Assembly (NCBI GenBank): GCA_002698785.1 | Contig: PAAG01000024.1 | Location: 62,001 to 126,000 of the forward strand | DNA from: Verrucomicrobiales bacterium | GTDB taxonomy: Bacteria; Verrucomicrobiota; Verrucomicrobiia; Verrucomicrobiales; DEV007 | Direction: 5' to 3' | DNA length: 64,000 nt | In this document: positions 9,803 through 18,217 of the stretch, one piece after another | Layout of the letters: each line of letters opens with the position of its first letter | How positions within the stretch are numbered: position 1 is the first letter of the stretch | The notes under the pieces: model-generated | The model's database searches: none | What the model was told of the DNA's origin: nothing | What the model saw: the letters and a program-made list of their open reading frames with translations, nothing else | Position numbers and translations under genes: made by a program

Positions 9803-11563
9803 TTGTCCGAGAACCCGACAGACCAGCTTGGGAAAAATTATTTCCAAACACGTGAGAAACTGAGCGGTGCCATTCAGTCCCTCAGCGAGCTTGGTCGTGA
9901 CTGTGGTCTCAATCCCGCGCGGATCGCCCTCCTGAACAATCTACTCGCCAATTTGGAAGACCCATTCCTCTTTGTCGTGGTTGGAGAAGTGAATGCGGGA
10001 AAATCCACCCTACTCAACTCGCTCTTCGGCGAAGATTTCTGCACGGCGGATGTCATCCCTACAACGGAACGAATCGCCTTTTTCAAATACGGCGACGAAT
10101 CTCACGAGTTCGATTTCTCAGAAGATATCGTCGAAATCTTCCGGCCTGCGGACTTCCTCAAAGATTTCAATATCGTCGACACCCCGGGGACAAACTCGAT
10201 TGAATCCAGACACCAGGAAATAACGGAGCAATTCCTGCCCATGGCAGACTTAGCACTGTTTGTCTTTTCAGTGACTAATCCGTGGGGAGCTACGACTTGG
10301 GATTTCCTGGACCGGATTCACCATCAGTGGAAAAAGAAGATCGTTTTCATCCTCCAGCAATGCGACCTGCGCACCGAAGAAGAGGTTGCTGCGATTCTTG
10401 AGCACCTCCAAAAGACGGCGCACCACAGATTTGGTCAGCATTTTCCAACATTTGCTATCTCGGCGAAGAAAGCATTTCTCGCTAAAACTTCTGAGGTCGA
10501 AAATGATGAGTTGATTGCGGAAAGCCAGATTGCGTCACTCGAACGCTACATTTCTGGCGTTGTTGAGTCTTCCGAGCCGCGGCTCATCAAACTTATTCAT
10601 GCCTGGAGAGCTTCCTGTTTTGTCCTTGGTGAAATCAAAGAGAAACTCGGTGCTGCTTCCGAAATCATTCGAGCTGACAACGAACTTCTGAGCGAACTCG
10701 AACCTGCCAGCAAGTCCCAGCAAGAGCGCACCCTGAAGAAATGCGAACCCCTCTTCGAAGCATTTGACCAGAGCTTCATGGCAGCCGGCCTTCAGGCGGA
10801 ACCGCTGCTCGACAATGAATTTAAAGTTACGGCAGCTCTCATTCCTCAAAGACAGGGAGCTGAGGAAATTGAAGGACTCATCTTCGCGACGACCATGAAG
10901 GCGGTGCGACGCAGCGTGGGAGCTGGCGCCAATGCCGTCCAAGAAGATGTAAACCACCTCTGGGAACGAGTCTCGGAAGAGATGGAGCAGCATTTCAACC
11001 TTGAGCTGAGCGTTGGAGAAGACGGTGCTCCCGACTGGACTGAAAGCCGCGTTCGCATCGAAGAGTCCGTCGAAGAGGCTACCGCCGACGCCCTGCAGGA
11101 TCTCCAGCTCAAGGATCAGCTCGGAAAAATGTTTTCACGCCGCAGCAAGATCATCTGGGGCTTTGTTTTTTCCGCCATTCTTGCCGTTCTCGCCGCAGTG
11201 ATCCTTTCGATGCTGGAACTGAAACCGTGGAACGTCATTTCTTTTGCTCTCGCAGCAGGGTTCTTAACCCTCGGCGCAGCGATTGGTGCCCGTTCGGTAA
11301 AGAACGCCCGCAATTTCTATACTGATACGCTGGAGAAACATCGGGAAATCATCGCGAAAACCCAGCGTGATGCCTTTTCGAAAGCGACCTCACAATTCTA
11401 CGAGGATTTCATCAGCCTATTCGAACCGCTTCGGAAGGTCTGTCGTGAGCACCGGAAGAAGTACGAGCCACAGCTTCGTATAATCGAGCAAACCGAGAAA
11501 AACCTCTCAGAACTCGAACGAATTCTCGCCCCGGTTGAGAAAGCGCTTAACGCTAGGAAATAG
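9803..11563 (+). CDS. dynamin-like GTPase (bacterial dynamin family)
   Basis: A 586-residue large GTPase. The P-loop GEVNAGKST is at residues 61-69, switch-I threonines (IPTTERI) follow, DTPG is at 126-129, and QQCDL occupies the place of the usual N/TKxD base-specificity motif. A helical stalk-like region (about 230-440) contains charged amphipathic helices. Two membrane segments, about 450-497, form a hairpin, followed by a coiled C-terminal helix. This is the layout of bacterial dynamin-like proteins that bind or remodel the inner membrane. The start must be TTG at 9803: an in-frame stop lies at 9788-9790 and no ATG or GTG occurs between. The 3' end overlaps the convergent gmhA by 11 bases. 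Confidence 0.85.
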   Translation: MSENPTDQLGKNYFQTREKLSGAIQSLSELGRDCGLNPARIALLNNLLANLEDPFLFVVVGEVNAGKSTLLNSLFGEDFCTADVIPTTERIAFFKYGDESHEFDFSEDIVEIFRPADFLKDFNIVDTPGTNSIESRHQEITEQFLPMADLALFVFSVTNPWGATTWDFLDRIHHQWKKKIVFILQQCDLRTEEEVAAILEHLQKTAHHRFGQHFPTFAISAKKAFLAKTSEVENDELIAESQIASLERYISGVVESSEPRLIKLIHAWRASCFVLGEIKEKLGAASEIIRADNELLSELEPASKSQQERTLKKCEPLFEAFDQSFMAAGLQAEPLLDNEFKVTAALIPQRQGAEEIEGLIFATTMKAVRRSVGAGANAVQEDVNHLWERVSEEMEQHFNLELSVGEDGAPDWTESRVRIEESVEEATADALQDLQLKDQLGKMFSRRSKIIWGFVFSAILAVLAAVILSMLELKPWNVISFALAAGFLTLGAAIGARSVKNARNFYTDTLEKHREIIAKTQRDAFSKATSQFYEDFISLFEPLRKVCREHRKKYEPQLRIIEQTEKNLSELERILAPVEKALNARK

Positions 11564-12146
11564 ACGACTTTTCGTCAGCGAACGCTATTTCAACCAAATC
11601 GCATATCAGGTGACCAGCGATCATATGGCACTCCTGGACTCGAGCAGTAACGGGCGAAGGCACTGCAAGCACAAGGTCAGAAAAATCCCCACATGGCCCT
11701 GGGGATTCTCCGGTGAATGCGAAAGCCGTGATTTTTTCTGATTTTGCGAACTCGAGGGCTTTGACAACGTTCTTGCTGGTTCCTGATGTCGAGATCCCCA
11801 CCACGATATCATTGGGCCCGCAGAGAGCTTCGATCTGACGAGCGAAGACAGTCTCGAACCCGAAATCGTTGGCACAGGCAGTGAGCACTGAGGTGTCAGT
11901 CGTGAGAGCAAGCCCAGCGAGCCCTTTCCGATTTCTGGTAAAACGCACCGAAAACTCTGTCGCAAGATGTTGAGAATCAGCCGCGCTACCACCGTTACCA
12001 AAAAAGCAGATTTTTCCGCCCTTTTTCAGGCAATCGATGGTTCGCTCGGCCATCTCAGCAATTACGCCGGAGCATTCTTCTTCGAGTTTTGCCACCGTTA
12101 CGGTGTGCTCGGCAATTGTCTTCTGGATAAGTTCGGGGGCTGACAT
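11553..12146 (-). CDS. gmhA: phosphoheptose isomerase (sedoheptulose-7-phosphate isomerase)
   Basis: A 197-residue SIS-domain protein that converts sedoheptulose 7-phosphate to D-glycero-D-manno-heptose 7-phosphate, the first step to LPS-core ADP-heptose. Visible motifs: GNGGSAADSQHLATE (phosphate-binding Ser and the His/Glu region), LTTDTSVLTACAND, GISTSGTSKNV, and a C-terminal QECHMIAGHLICDLVE that supplies the metal-binding His/Glu. It lies 21 bases downstream of the heptose-7-P kinase gene, forming one operon. The length is typical for GmhA. Confidence 0.93.
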   Translation of the reverse strand: MSAPELIQKTIAEHTVTVAKLEEECSGVIAEMAERTIDCLKKGGKICFFGNGGSAADSQHLATEFSVRFTRNRKGLAGLALTTDTSVLTACANDFGFETVFARQIEALCGPNDIVVGISTSGTSKNVVKALEFAKSEKITAFAFTGESPGPCGDFSDLVLAVPSPVTARVQECHMIAGHLICDLVEIAFADEKSSIS

Positions 12147-12167
12147 GGAGATTTCGGGGGGACAGTA

Positions 12168-13208
12168 TCAGTTTTCGGCATTTACGCCACTCCGATACTC
12201 GCTTCCTATCGCCAGCTTCAACTCCTCCATCTCGATGGGGGTTGTTCCCAACTTTCCAACTACAATACTGCTGGCCAGATTCGAGATTCTCGCGGCGTTT
12301 GCCGGGGAAAGCCCAGAACAAAGGCCCAGTGTATAGATCGCAATCGCCGTGTCTCCAGCTCCAGAAACATCGAAAACTTCACGGGCGCGGGCAGGGATGT
12401 GAACCGGTTCTTCATTCTCCGAAAAAACCAGCATACCTAATTCGCCAAGTGTCAGCAGGACGTTCTTACACGCCCAGAGCTCCAGAAGTGCTTGCCCCGC
12501 ACTCAGGAGAGGTTCGTCGCGCAATGGATCCAATCCCGTTTCGCGATTCACATCCTCAATTCCCGAACAGGCAAAGGCTTCGGAGCGATTGGGTTTTACT
12601 GTAGTCACCCCTTTCCACTCGATCGGGTTTCCTGGCTTCGGGTCAACAGTGACAACCAGGTCATGCTCCGAAGCTGCCTCCAAGAGCCCCCCGACGAACT
12701 CGGGTGTGATCAGCCCTTTCCCGTAGTCTTCGATGATAATTCCATCGATGTCGGGAAGAATGGACCGAATCCCATCCAGCAATTGCGTCGACAGCTCCGA
12801 CGAAAGCGGTTTTCTCTTCTCCCGGTCAATTCTCACCACCTGCTGGTGTCTGGCTACCACTCTCGTTTTCGTGATAGTATGGAAGTCTTCCAACTCCAGA
12901 CAGAGGCCGACGCCAATTCCGTTTTCTGCGAGCACTTCCCTGAGCAGGATACCGTTTGGGTCTTTTCCCCACAACCCCGCCAGCTCGATCTTTGCGTCGA
13001 ATGGAGTCATGTTCCGGGCCACGTTGGCCGCACCTCCCGGGTAGCGGGACTCTCGCTGCACTTCCACCACTGGTACTGGTGCTTCGGGGGAAATCCTCGA
13101 AACGCTACCCCAGATGAACCAATCCAGCATGAGGTCTCCGACGACGAGAATCCGTTGCCGACCAAACCGGTCCAATAACTCCTCTGGCGATAACTTGGTT
13201 TCCCCCAT
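12168..13208 (-). CDS. hldE: D-glycero-beta-D-manno-heptose-7-phosphate kinase
   Basis: A 346-residue PfkB-family sugar kinase matching the kinase half of HldE/RfaE (HldA/RfaE1). It has an N-terminal RILVVGDLMLDWFIWG, substrate-loop PEAPVPVV and RYPGGAANVARN, IIIEDYGKG, and the C-terminal anion hole/catalytic base motif DVSGAGDTA. It phosphorylates heptose 7-phosphate at C1. The nucleotidyltransferase half found in enterobacterial HldE is absent, so an adenylyltransferase (HldC/RfaE2) must be encoded elsewhere. Upstream is the NusG-like gene (64-base gap), downstream gmhA. The symbol reflects the family; hldA would be the stand-alone kinase name. Confidence 0.92.
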   Translation of the reverse strand: MGETKLSPEELLDRFGRQRILVVGDLMLDWFIWGSVSRISPEAPVPVVEVQRESRYPGGAANVARNMTPFDAKIELAGLWGKDPNGILLREVLAENGIGVGLCLELEDFHTITKTRVVARHQQVVRIDREKRKPLSSELSTQLLDGIRSILPDIDGIIIEDYGKGLITPEFVGGLLEAASEHDLVVTVDPKPGNPIEWKGVTTVKPNRSEAFACSGIEDVNRETGLDPLRDEPLLSAGQALLELWACKNVLLTLGELGMLVFSENEEPVHIPARAREVFDVSGAGDTAIAIYTLGLCSGLSPANAARISNLASSIVVGKLGTTPIEMEELKLAIGSEYRSGVNAEN

Positions 13209-13272
13209 AGTGGGCGCTAGGCTACGTCTTCAGTTCCGTGATTGCAACCTTACGAGAAGCAGCGCTGAAGGA

Positions 13273-13833
13273 CTAATTCCCCCGGATCTCTCGGCGAATT
13301 TCCCCCGGGCGAGTCAGGGATCTCATGGAAACGACGGCCTCTCTCTCCTGCCCCAGCCAATCAAGGAGGACTGCAACACGGTCTTGCCCGGAAATCAGCC
13401 GAGTCACTACTGTCTGGAGCCCAGCCATCGGCCCCTCGGTCACTATGACATCATCACCTGCTTCAATGGTCGGTTCGATGATTCGAATCGCCTTCTCTTC
13501 CTCCGGAAATTCTTCCTTCAACTCACAGATATAGGCGTCACCAATGACAGGATATTTGTCCGAAAATCGCAGTACCCCAGTCACTCCAGAGGCGGCATTA
13601 ACGGCGCGCAGATCTTCCCGCAGGTCGAATTTTGCAAAAACATAACCGGGAAAGAGGGCTTCAACGAACCAGACCTTCCCTCTGCGAGTCGACTTTTCGT
13701 ATCGAATTCGAGGGCAGAATACTTCGTCAAGATTGGCAAAGGCCTTCAAATTTCGAGCGGCAAGGTGTTCGCTTTTCGGCTTGGTGCGCACGCAATACCA
13801 TCCTTCGGTGAATGTCTCGTCAGAAAGGGACAT
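13273..13833 (-). CDS. NusG/RfaH-like transcription antitermination factor
   Basis: A 186-residue NusG-family protein. The NGN domain begins with GWYCVRTKPKSEHLAARNL and includes PLFPGYVFAKFD-type sequence, and a KOW-like segment (AGDDVIVTEGPMAGLQ) follows. It is shorter and more divergent than housekeeping NusG and sits first in an operon with two LPS heptose genes. A specialised RfaH/LoaP-type role, helping polymerase through long envelope-polysaccharide operons, is therefore likely (inference). The reading frame extends upstream to 13905, but that extension is Arg/Cys-rich and unlike the family; ATG 13833 gives the normal N-terminus. Confidence 0.8.
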   Translation of the reverse strand: MSLSDETFTEGWYCVRTKPKSEHLAARNLKAFANLDEVFCPRIRYEKSTRRGKVWFVEALFPGYVFAKFDLREDLRAVNAASGVTGVLRFSDKYPVIGDAYICELKEEFPEEEKAIRIIEPTIEAGDDVIVTEGPMAGLQTVVTRLISGQDRVAVLLDWLGQEREAVVSMRSLTRPGEIRREIRGN

Positions 13834-14001
13834 AAGATTTTTCGGGGGCAATCGTAATAGGAACTGACACCTATACGCCCGACAAGAGAAGGAATCAAAA
13901 TCCATTCAGCCGCTTTCAGCCCCTCGGCGAGTGGTTGCGGAATCGCCAATTATCCTTTACCAATCCCCTCCTCTGGCACCCCTGCCTGGAAGTCATTTCC
14001 C

Positions 14002-15891
14002 ATGTCCGAGCCTAAAAAATCAAAATCCACCACCCGCGCCCTCGATATCGCCACTTCCGATGTCGAGGAAATGGCCATGGAACGGAAGGATGTCTTCCGG
14101 CGTCTCCTGGGTTATGTGAAGCCGTATCGAGGGAGACTCTTCTGGGGTGTCACTGCGGGAGTTCTCGCCGGAGTCATGAACGGCATTCTGCTGCTGGTGA
14201 TCAAAACAGTCATTCGGGTGGTCTTACCCCCTGGAGAGGGAGCTGATACTGGCGGTGCATACAAGCCATTTGCAGATCTCCCGATCTTCACTGACTTTGA
14301 GATTCCACGATTCGACTTCGGAGACAATGAGTGGATCTTCATCCTCCTCGTCTGCCTCACGATCCCCCTTCTCCTGCTTATCCGAGGCATTTTTGAGTTT
14401 CTTCACAAATACGTGATGCTCTGGATCAATCTCAAGGTCCAGTATCGCCTCAGGGACCAAGTCTTTACCGGATTGATGAAGCAATCCCTCGCCTTCTACA
14501 ACGTCGTCAAACAAGGAGAGCTCATCCAGACTGTCGCCAACCAGACGAAAACCAGCGCTGAAGCTGGTTCAAATCTTCTGAGCGCACTCATTCAAAATCC
14601 GATTTCAATGTTGTCGATTTTTGTGATGCTCATGATTTTCGATCCGCTATACACGGTCGGGGCATTGTTTGTATTTCCCCTTTGTATCGTCCCGGTGGCC
14701 ATGATCAGCCGCCGCGTGAGAAAGGCGGGAGGAAAAGAAGAACAGGAGTCGGAAGGGCTCATGGTCACACTTCACGAAAGCTTTGGTGGCATCCGATTGG
14801 TAAAAGCCAACAGTCGGGAAGAATATCAGCGCGAGCGATTCAATCAGGGAAGCCGGAGAATCAATGAGTTCATCATGAGGTGGAAAAAGGCCATGGAAAT
14901 CTCCAGCCCCATGGTCGAAATTGTCGCTTCGTTAGGAATTTCGATTGGGATGGTATACGCGTGGTGGACAGGAATGGCTGCCGACAAATTCATGACCTTA
15001 AATGTAGGACTCATGAGCATCTATCCCCACGCGAAAGCCCTGAGCCGCATGCAGGTGCAACTGCAGAAATGCTACGTGGCTGCGGCGAAAGTATTCGGTT
15101 ACATCGATGCCGAACCGGACGTCAGAGATGCCGAGAAAGCGTTTGATCTGCAAAACAGCAAGGGCGCGATCGAATTGCAGGATGTGACATTCGCTTATGT
15201 CAAAGATAAGGCTGCACTCAATGGCATTTCCTTAAACTTCGAATCTGGGAAAAAATATGCCTTGGTCGGTCAGAGCGGTTCAGGCAAATCGACTATTCTG
15301 TCATTGATTCTTCGTTTCTACGATGTGGGCAGTGGTTCCATCAAGATCGACGGGACCGACATCCGCGACTACAAGCAAGAGTCTCTGAGAGACCAGATCG
15401 GTCTAGTAAGTCAGGATACATTTCTCTTTCACGACACCATCGAAAACAACATCCGCTACGGCCGTCTCGACGCAACGCACGAAGAAATCGAGCACGCCGC
15501 GAAACTGGCTCACGCACACGAGTTCATTGTTCAGCAGGACAAAGGATACGAAACAATGCTTGGCGATAAAGGCTGCACTTTGTCAGGAGGTCAACAGCAG
15601 CGCCTTTCGATCGCACGCGCTATTCTTCGAAACTCTCCAATACTTTTCCTGGATGAGGCAATGTCAGCCCTCGACTCCGAATCGGAGAAACTGATCCACG
15701 AAGCAATTCAGGATTTGTCTCGCGGGAAAACTGTAATCGCCATTGCACACCGACTTTCCACCGTTCTCGACTCTGATGAAATTGTGGTAATGAAAGCGGG
15801 AGAGGTAGTAGACATGGCACCTCATTCCGTTCTCCTCGAGAGATGCGAGGAATACCAGCAGTTGTATAAGCTGCAGTTTGAGGAAAGCTGA
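14002..15891 (+). CDS. ABC transporter, fused permease-ATPase (MsbA/lipid exporter type)
   Basis: A 629-residue half-transporter that homodimerises. A polar N-terminal stretch (1-30) is followed by six membrane helices (about 36-330; a large polar loop near 75-110 follows the first helix). The ATPase has Walker A GQSGSGKST (about 423-431), a Q-loop, signature LSGGQQQR (about 527), Walker B ILFLDEAMSALD and H-loop IAHRLS. This is the architecture of MsbA-like flippases for lipid A-core or other lipids. Divergent placement next to the heptose operon supports an LPS or glycolipid substrate, but specificity is not readable from sequence. It converges on the glycosyltransferase gene, with a 5-base gap. 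Confidence 0.9.
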   Translation: MSEPKKSKSTTRALDIATSDVEEMAMERKDVFRRLLGYVKPYRGRLFWGVTAGVLAGVMNGILLLVIKTVIRVVLPPGEGADTGGAYKPFADLPIFTDFEIPRFDFGDNEWIFILLVCLTIPLLLLIRGIFEFLHKYVMLWINLKVQYRLRDQVFTGLMKQSLAFYNVVKQGELIQTVANQTKTSAEAGSNLLSALIQNPISMLSIFVMLMIFDPLYTVGALFVFPLCIVPVAMISRRVRKAGGKEEQESEGLMVTLHESFGGIRLVKANSREEYQRERFNQGSRRINEFIMRWKKAMEISSPMVEIVASLGISIGMVYAWWTGMAADKFMTLNVGLMSIYPHAKALSRMQVQLQKCYVAAAKVFGYIDAEPDVRDAEKAFDLQNSKGAIELQDVTFAYVKDKAALNGISLNFESGKKYALVGQSGSGKSTILSLILRFYDVGSGSIKIDGTDIRDYKQESLRDQIGLVSQDTFLFHDTIENNIRYGRLDATHEEIEHAAKLAHAHEFIVQQDKGYETMLGDKGCTLSGGQQQRLSIARAILRNSPILFLDEAMSALDSESEKLIHEAIQDLSRGKTVIAIAHRLSTVLDSDEIVVMKAGEVVDMAPHSVLLERCEEYQQLYKLQFEES

Positions 15892-15896
15892 TCTTC

Positions 15897-17165
15897 CTAA
15901 CTCAGTGATTCAACCGCCGTGGGCGTGCTAGATTCCTTTTCTTTGCCGAAAGAGCGAAGGTCCGAAAGCGATTCAAACAAACGCTTTCCTCTATCCGCCC
16001 ACCTGAATTCTTCCTGACATATTTGCAGAGAATCCTGGCTCATTTGATTCAAACGGCCCAGATCATCAATTGTCTTGATGACCGATACCATTAGTTCTTC
16101 AGTCGTGGATTCCAGGAGAATCTGTTCCGGACTGGAAAGTGGAAGGCCATCAACGGCGCAGGTGAGCCCCGCTATTGGAAGACCATGAAAAACGTATTCC
16201 AGTTGCTTCAGCTTAAAGCCTCCGCCGAACTCTTCGACAATCAGCCCCATTCGCGAATTGAGCAAATAGGGCTCCATTTCAGGAACTCTTCCCACAAAGT
16301 CGACATCGGGAAACCGGCGTTTCATTGCTAGGCGGAATTCTTCATCTGTTTTCCCAACGATCTGCAACTCGATATCTGCATCAGCCAGTTTCGCAGCGGC
16401 CTTCTCAAGAAAGATTTCCAGATTGATTCGTTTTGCGATCCATTCGAATGATCCTGACATAACCAATCTACGTGGCGTCTTCTCATCTATGGAGCGCCCA
16501 GTGTGGATTGGCCCCTCATACCCGGGAGTCAGGCAGAGATATTTCTGGTTCGGAAAATTTGCGCGATAGGCATCGACCTCGGTTCTGGTAATTGCTGTTA
16601 CCAAATCGACGTGCCGGCAGAGTTCGTCTTCGAGGTGAGCATATTTCTCAGCGTCATGCTTCAGCAGCATTTTCTTCGGATACCCTGCAGTCGAGTTATT
16701 CGCCACTTCTCGGCGGACCTTCGCTTCGTGATTGTGAGAGACATAGACAAGTCTTGGTGACTCTTCTCCCGCTGACATCCTCAATTTCATCAACGGACCT
16801 AACGCCCACCCTATTGCAGCGTGGTCTATGATCACTGCATCCCACTTTCTCTGGTCAAGCGCTTGATCAAGCAAAGCCTCGGGGCCTCCGTTTTTTAATC
16901 GCCACGTATCACTTGGGAATCTTGAGACCAAGCTCCCCAATCGAGATCCGAGGCGGGGAGTCCCGAGAAGCCATTCGACACCGTCCTGGTCTTTGTATTG
17001 AGAATTCGTCGACCCGTTTCCCACAGGGACTTCATCATTGTCGTGAGCGATTACTGTCAGGTCAACCGGCTGCGCGGCAAACGATCGAATCAAGCCATTC
17101 GAATAGATCAGCTCACCACTATTGGTGGGGCGAGGATACTTTCGGGTTAACCACAGGCACTTCAT
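15897..17165 (-). CDS. glycosyltransferase (GT-B, family 4-like)
   Basis: A 422-residue cytoplasmic GT-B fold protein. The N-terminus (MKCLWLTRKYPRPTNSGELIYSNGLIRSFA) matches retaining glycosyltransferases, with a glycine-containing loop contacting the acceptor. The C-terminal half includes MSGSFEWIAKRIN and the nucleotide-sugar region GLIVEEFGGGFKLKQLEYVFHGLPI, which corresponds to the conserved EEFGxGxxxKxLE-type stretch. It is the last gene of a three-gene operon with an acyl-CoA ligase and a GNAT-like protein (8-base gap upstream), suggesting assembly of a glycolipid or modified polysaccharide. The donor and acceptor are unknown. Confidence 0.8.
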   Translation of the reverse strand: MKCLWLTRKYPRPTNSGELIYSNGLIRSFAAQPVDLTVIAHDNDEVPVGNGSTNSQYKDQDGVEWLLGTPRLGSRLGSLVSRFPSDTWRLKNGGPEALLDQALDQRKWDAVIIDHAAIGWALGPLMKLRMSAGEESPRLVYVSHNHEAKVRREVANNSTAGYPKKMLLKHDAEKYAHLEDELCRHVDLVTAITRTEVDAYRANFPNQKYLCLTPGYEGPIHTGRSIDEKTPRRLVMSGSFEWIAKRINLEIFLEKAAAKLADADIELQIVGKTDEEFRLAMKRRFPDVDFVGRVPEMEPYLLNSRMGLIVEEFGGGFKLKQLEYVFHGLPIAGLTCAVDGLPLSSPEQILLESTTEELMVSVIKTIDDLGRLNQMSQDSLQICQEEFRWADRGKRLFESLSDLRSFGKEKESSTPTAVESLS

Positions 17166-17173
17166 AGAAAAGG

Positions 17174-18202
17174 TTATTGTAAGAGGAGATCACTCTCGAA
17201 TGGCACACAGGCCTTCTCACGCTCGCTCCATTTTTTGGGAAGTTGAAAATGCAGAATCGATTCCCGGGAAATTCCTCCTGCTACCTCGAAGTCCCCTCCT
17301 TCGTACATCGACCACGCCAGTATGTCGGTTTCTGCTTGAAGTCCTGCCCCTTTTGGATCCCTGACGATCCGGCGAATCAATTCTTCTAACGCATTAGTGT
17401 CAGGGTCCAAATCGACATAATCCATCGGAACGAATGCTCGCACTCCCCACTTGCATTTATAGATTCCAATCAAATAGGCACGAAGAGAACCATATTGATC
17501 ACAGAGCCCAACAAATCTCCTTTCGACCGTACCTATGCGGGTAAGCCACTCCAGGGAGTCGATCGTTATCGTGCGCCTGACTTTACCATCATGCAGCTCA
17601 GGAATCGACTGCACCTCATTCGGATTGACAGCTAAGTAGCTCGATTGATCTATCTCATTAGCCTTTAACTCGAAGCTCAGTTTCAGAGGTCTCAGCAACG
17701 ACCGCGACAATTCACCTCCCATTCGGGCGAGAGGAAAAAAGAATTGATGTCGATCCCCTGCCCGTTGAAATCCCAGCTTTTCGAGGAGAACCCTCATCTC
17801 AGGAGAAGGAGAGCCATCTATCAAATGATACTTTCTGGAAAGCGCACGCTGGCGAGAAAGCATACCCATCACCGCAGACCGATGAGCCGCCCTGACAAAG
17901 AATGATGTCAACACAAGCGAGGGCACCATTTCTCCATCAACCGTGTAGTCGAAGGGTATCAAGCCATTGAACCCGACGATCTCGCCTTCCGGTGAGTAGA
18001 GGATAAAGCCCTTCGGAGAGTCCTCTCTGCAGAAGGGGTTTTCGTCCCACCACCATGTCATTCGTTCCTGCCAGGAGTCCGGAGAGTCGTCGCCTTCACG
18101 GGGAGACTCCAGCTCGTCATCGAGCACAAATCGAGCAAGGAATTCTGCGGCCGGCCTGTTATCGGCGGCATTCCCTGTAACTTTTTCAATTCGATAGCCC
18201 AT
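17174..18202 (-). CDS. GNAT-like N-acyltransferase, hypothetical
   Basis: A 342-residue cytoplasmic protein. The segments KGFILYSPEGEIVGFNGLIPFDYTVDGE and LVLTSFFVRAAHRSAVM resemble the central strands and acyl-CoA-binding region of the GNAT fold. A following stretch, LIDGSPSPEMRVLLEKLGFQRAGDR, resembles the final alpha4-beta6 region. A second, less conserved half may be a duplicated GNAT-like domain, as in FemAB-type enzymes. It lies between an acyl-CoA ligase (15-base gap upstream) and a glycosyltransferase, so transfer of an acyl group to a sugar or amino-sugar is plausible (inference). The function is not established by sequence alone. Confidence 0.65.
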   Translation of the reverse strand: MGYRIEKVTGNAADNRPAAEFLARFVLDDELESPREGDDSPDSWQERMTWWWDENPFCREDSPKGFILYSPEGEIVGFNGLIPFDYTVDGEMVPSLVLTSFFVRAAHRSAVMGMLSRQRALSRKYHLIDGSPSPEMRVLLEKLGFQRAGDRHQFFFPLARMGGELSRSLLRPLKLSFELKANEIDQSSYLAVNPNEVQSIPELHDGKVRRTITIDSLEWLTRIGTVERRFVGLCDQYGSLRAYLIGIYKCKWGVRAFVPMDYVDLDPDTNALEELIRRIVRDPKGAGLQAETDILAWSMYEGGDFEVAGGISRESILHFQLPKKWSEREKACVPFESDLLLQ

Positions 18203-18217
18203 TTCCTGACACCACCA

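Noticed and set aside
12492-13178. Plus-strand open frame opposite the heptose kinase gene
   Set aside because: Antisense to a conserved PfkB kinase; no recognisable domains.
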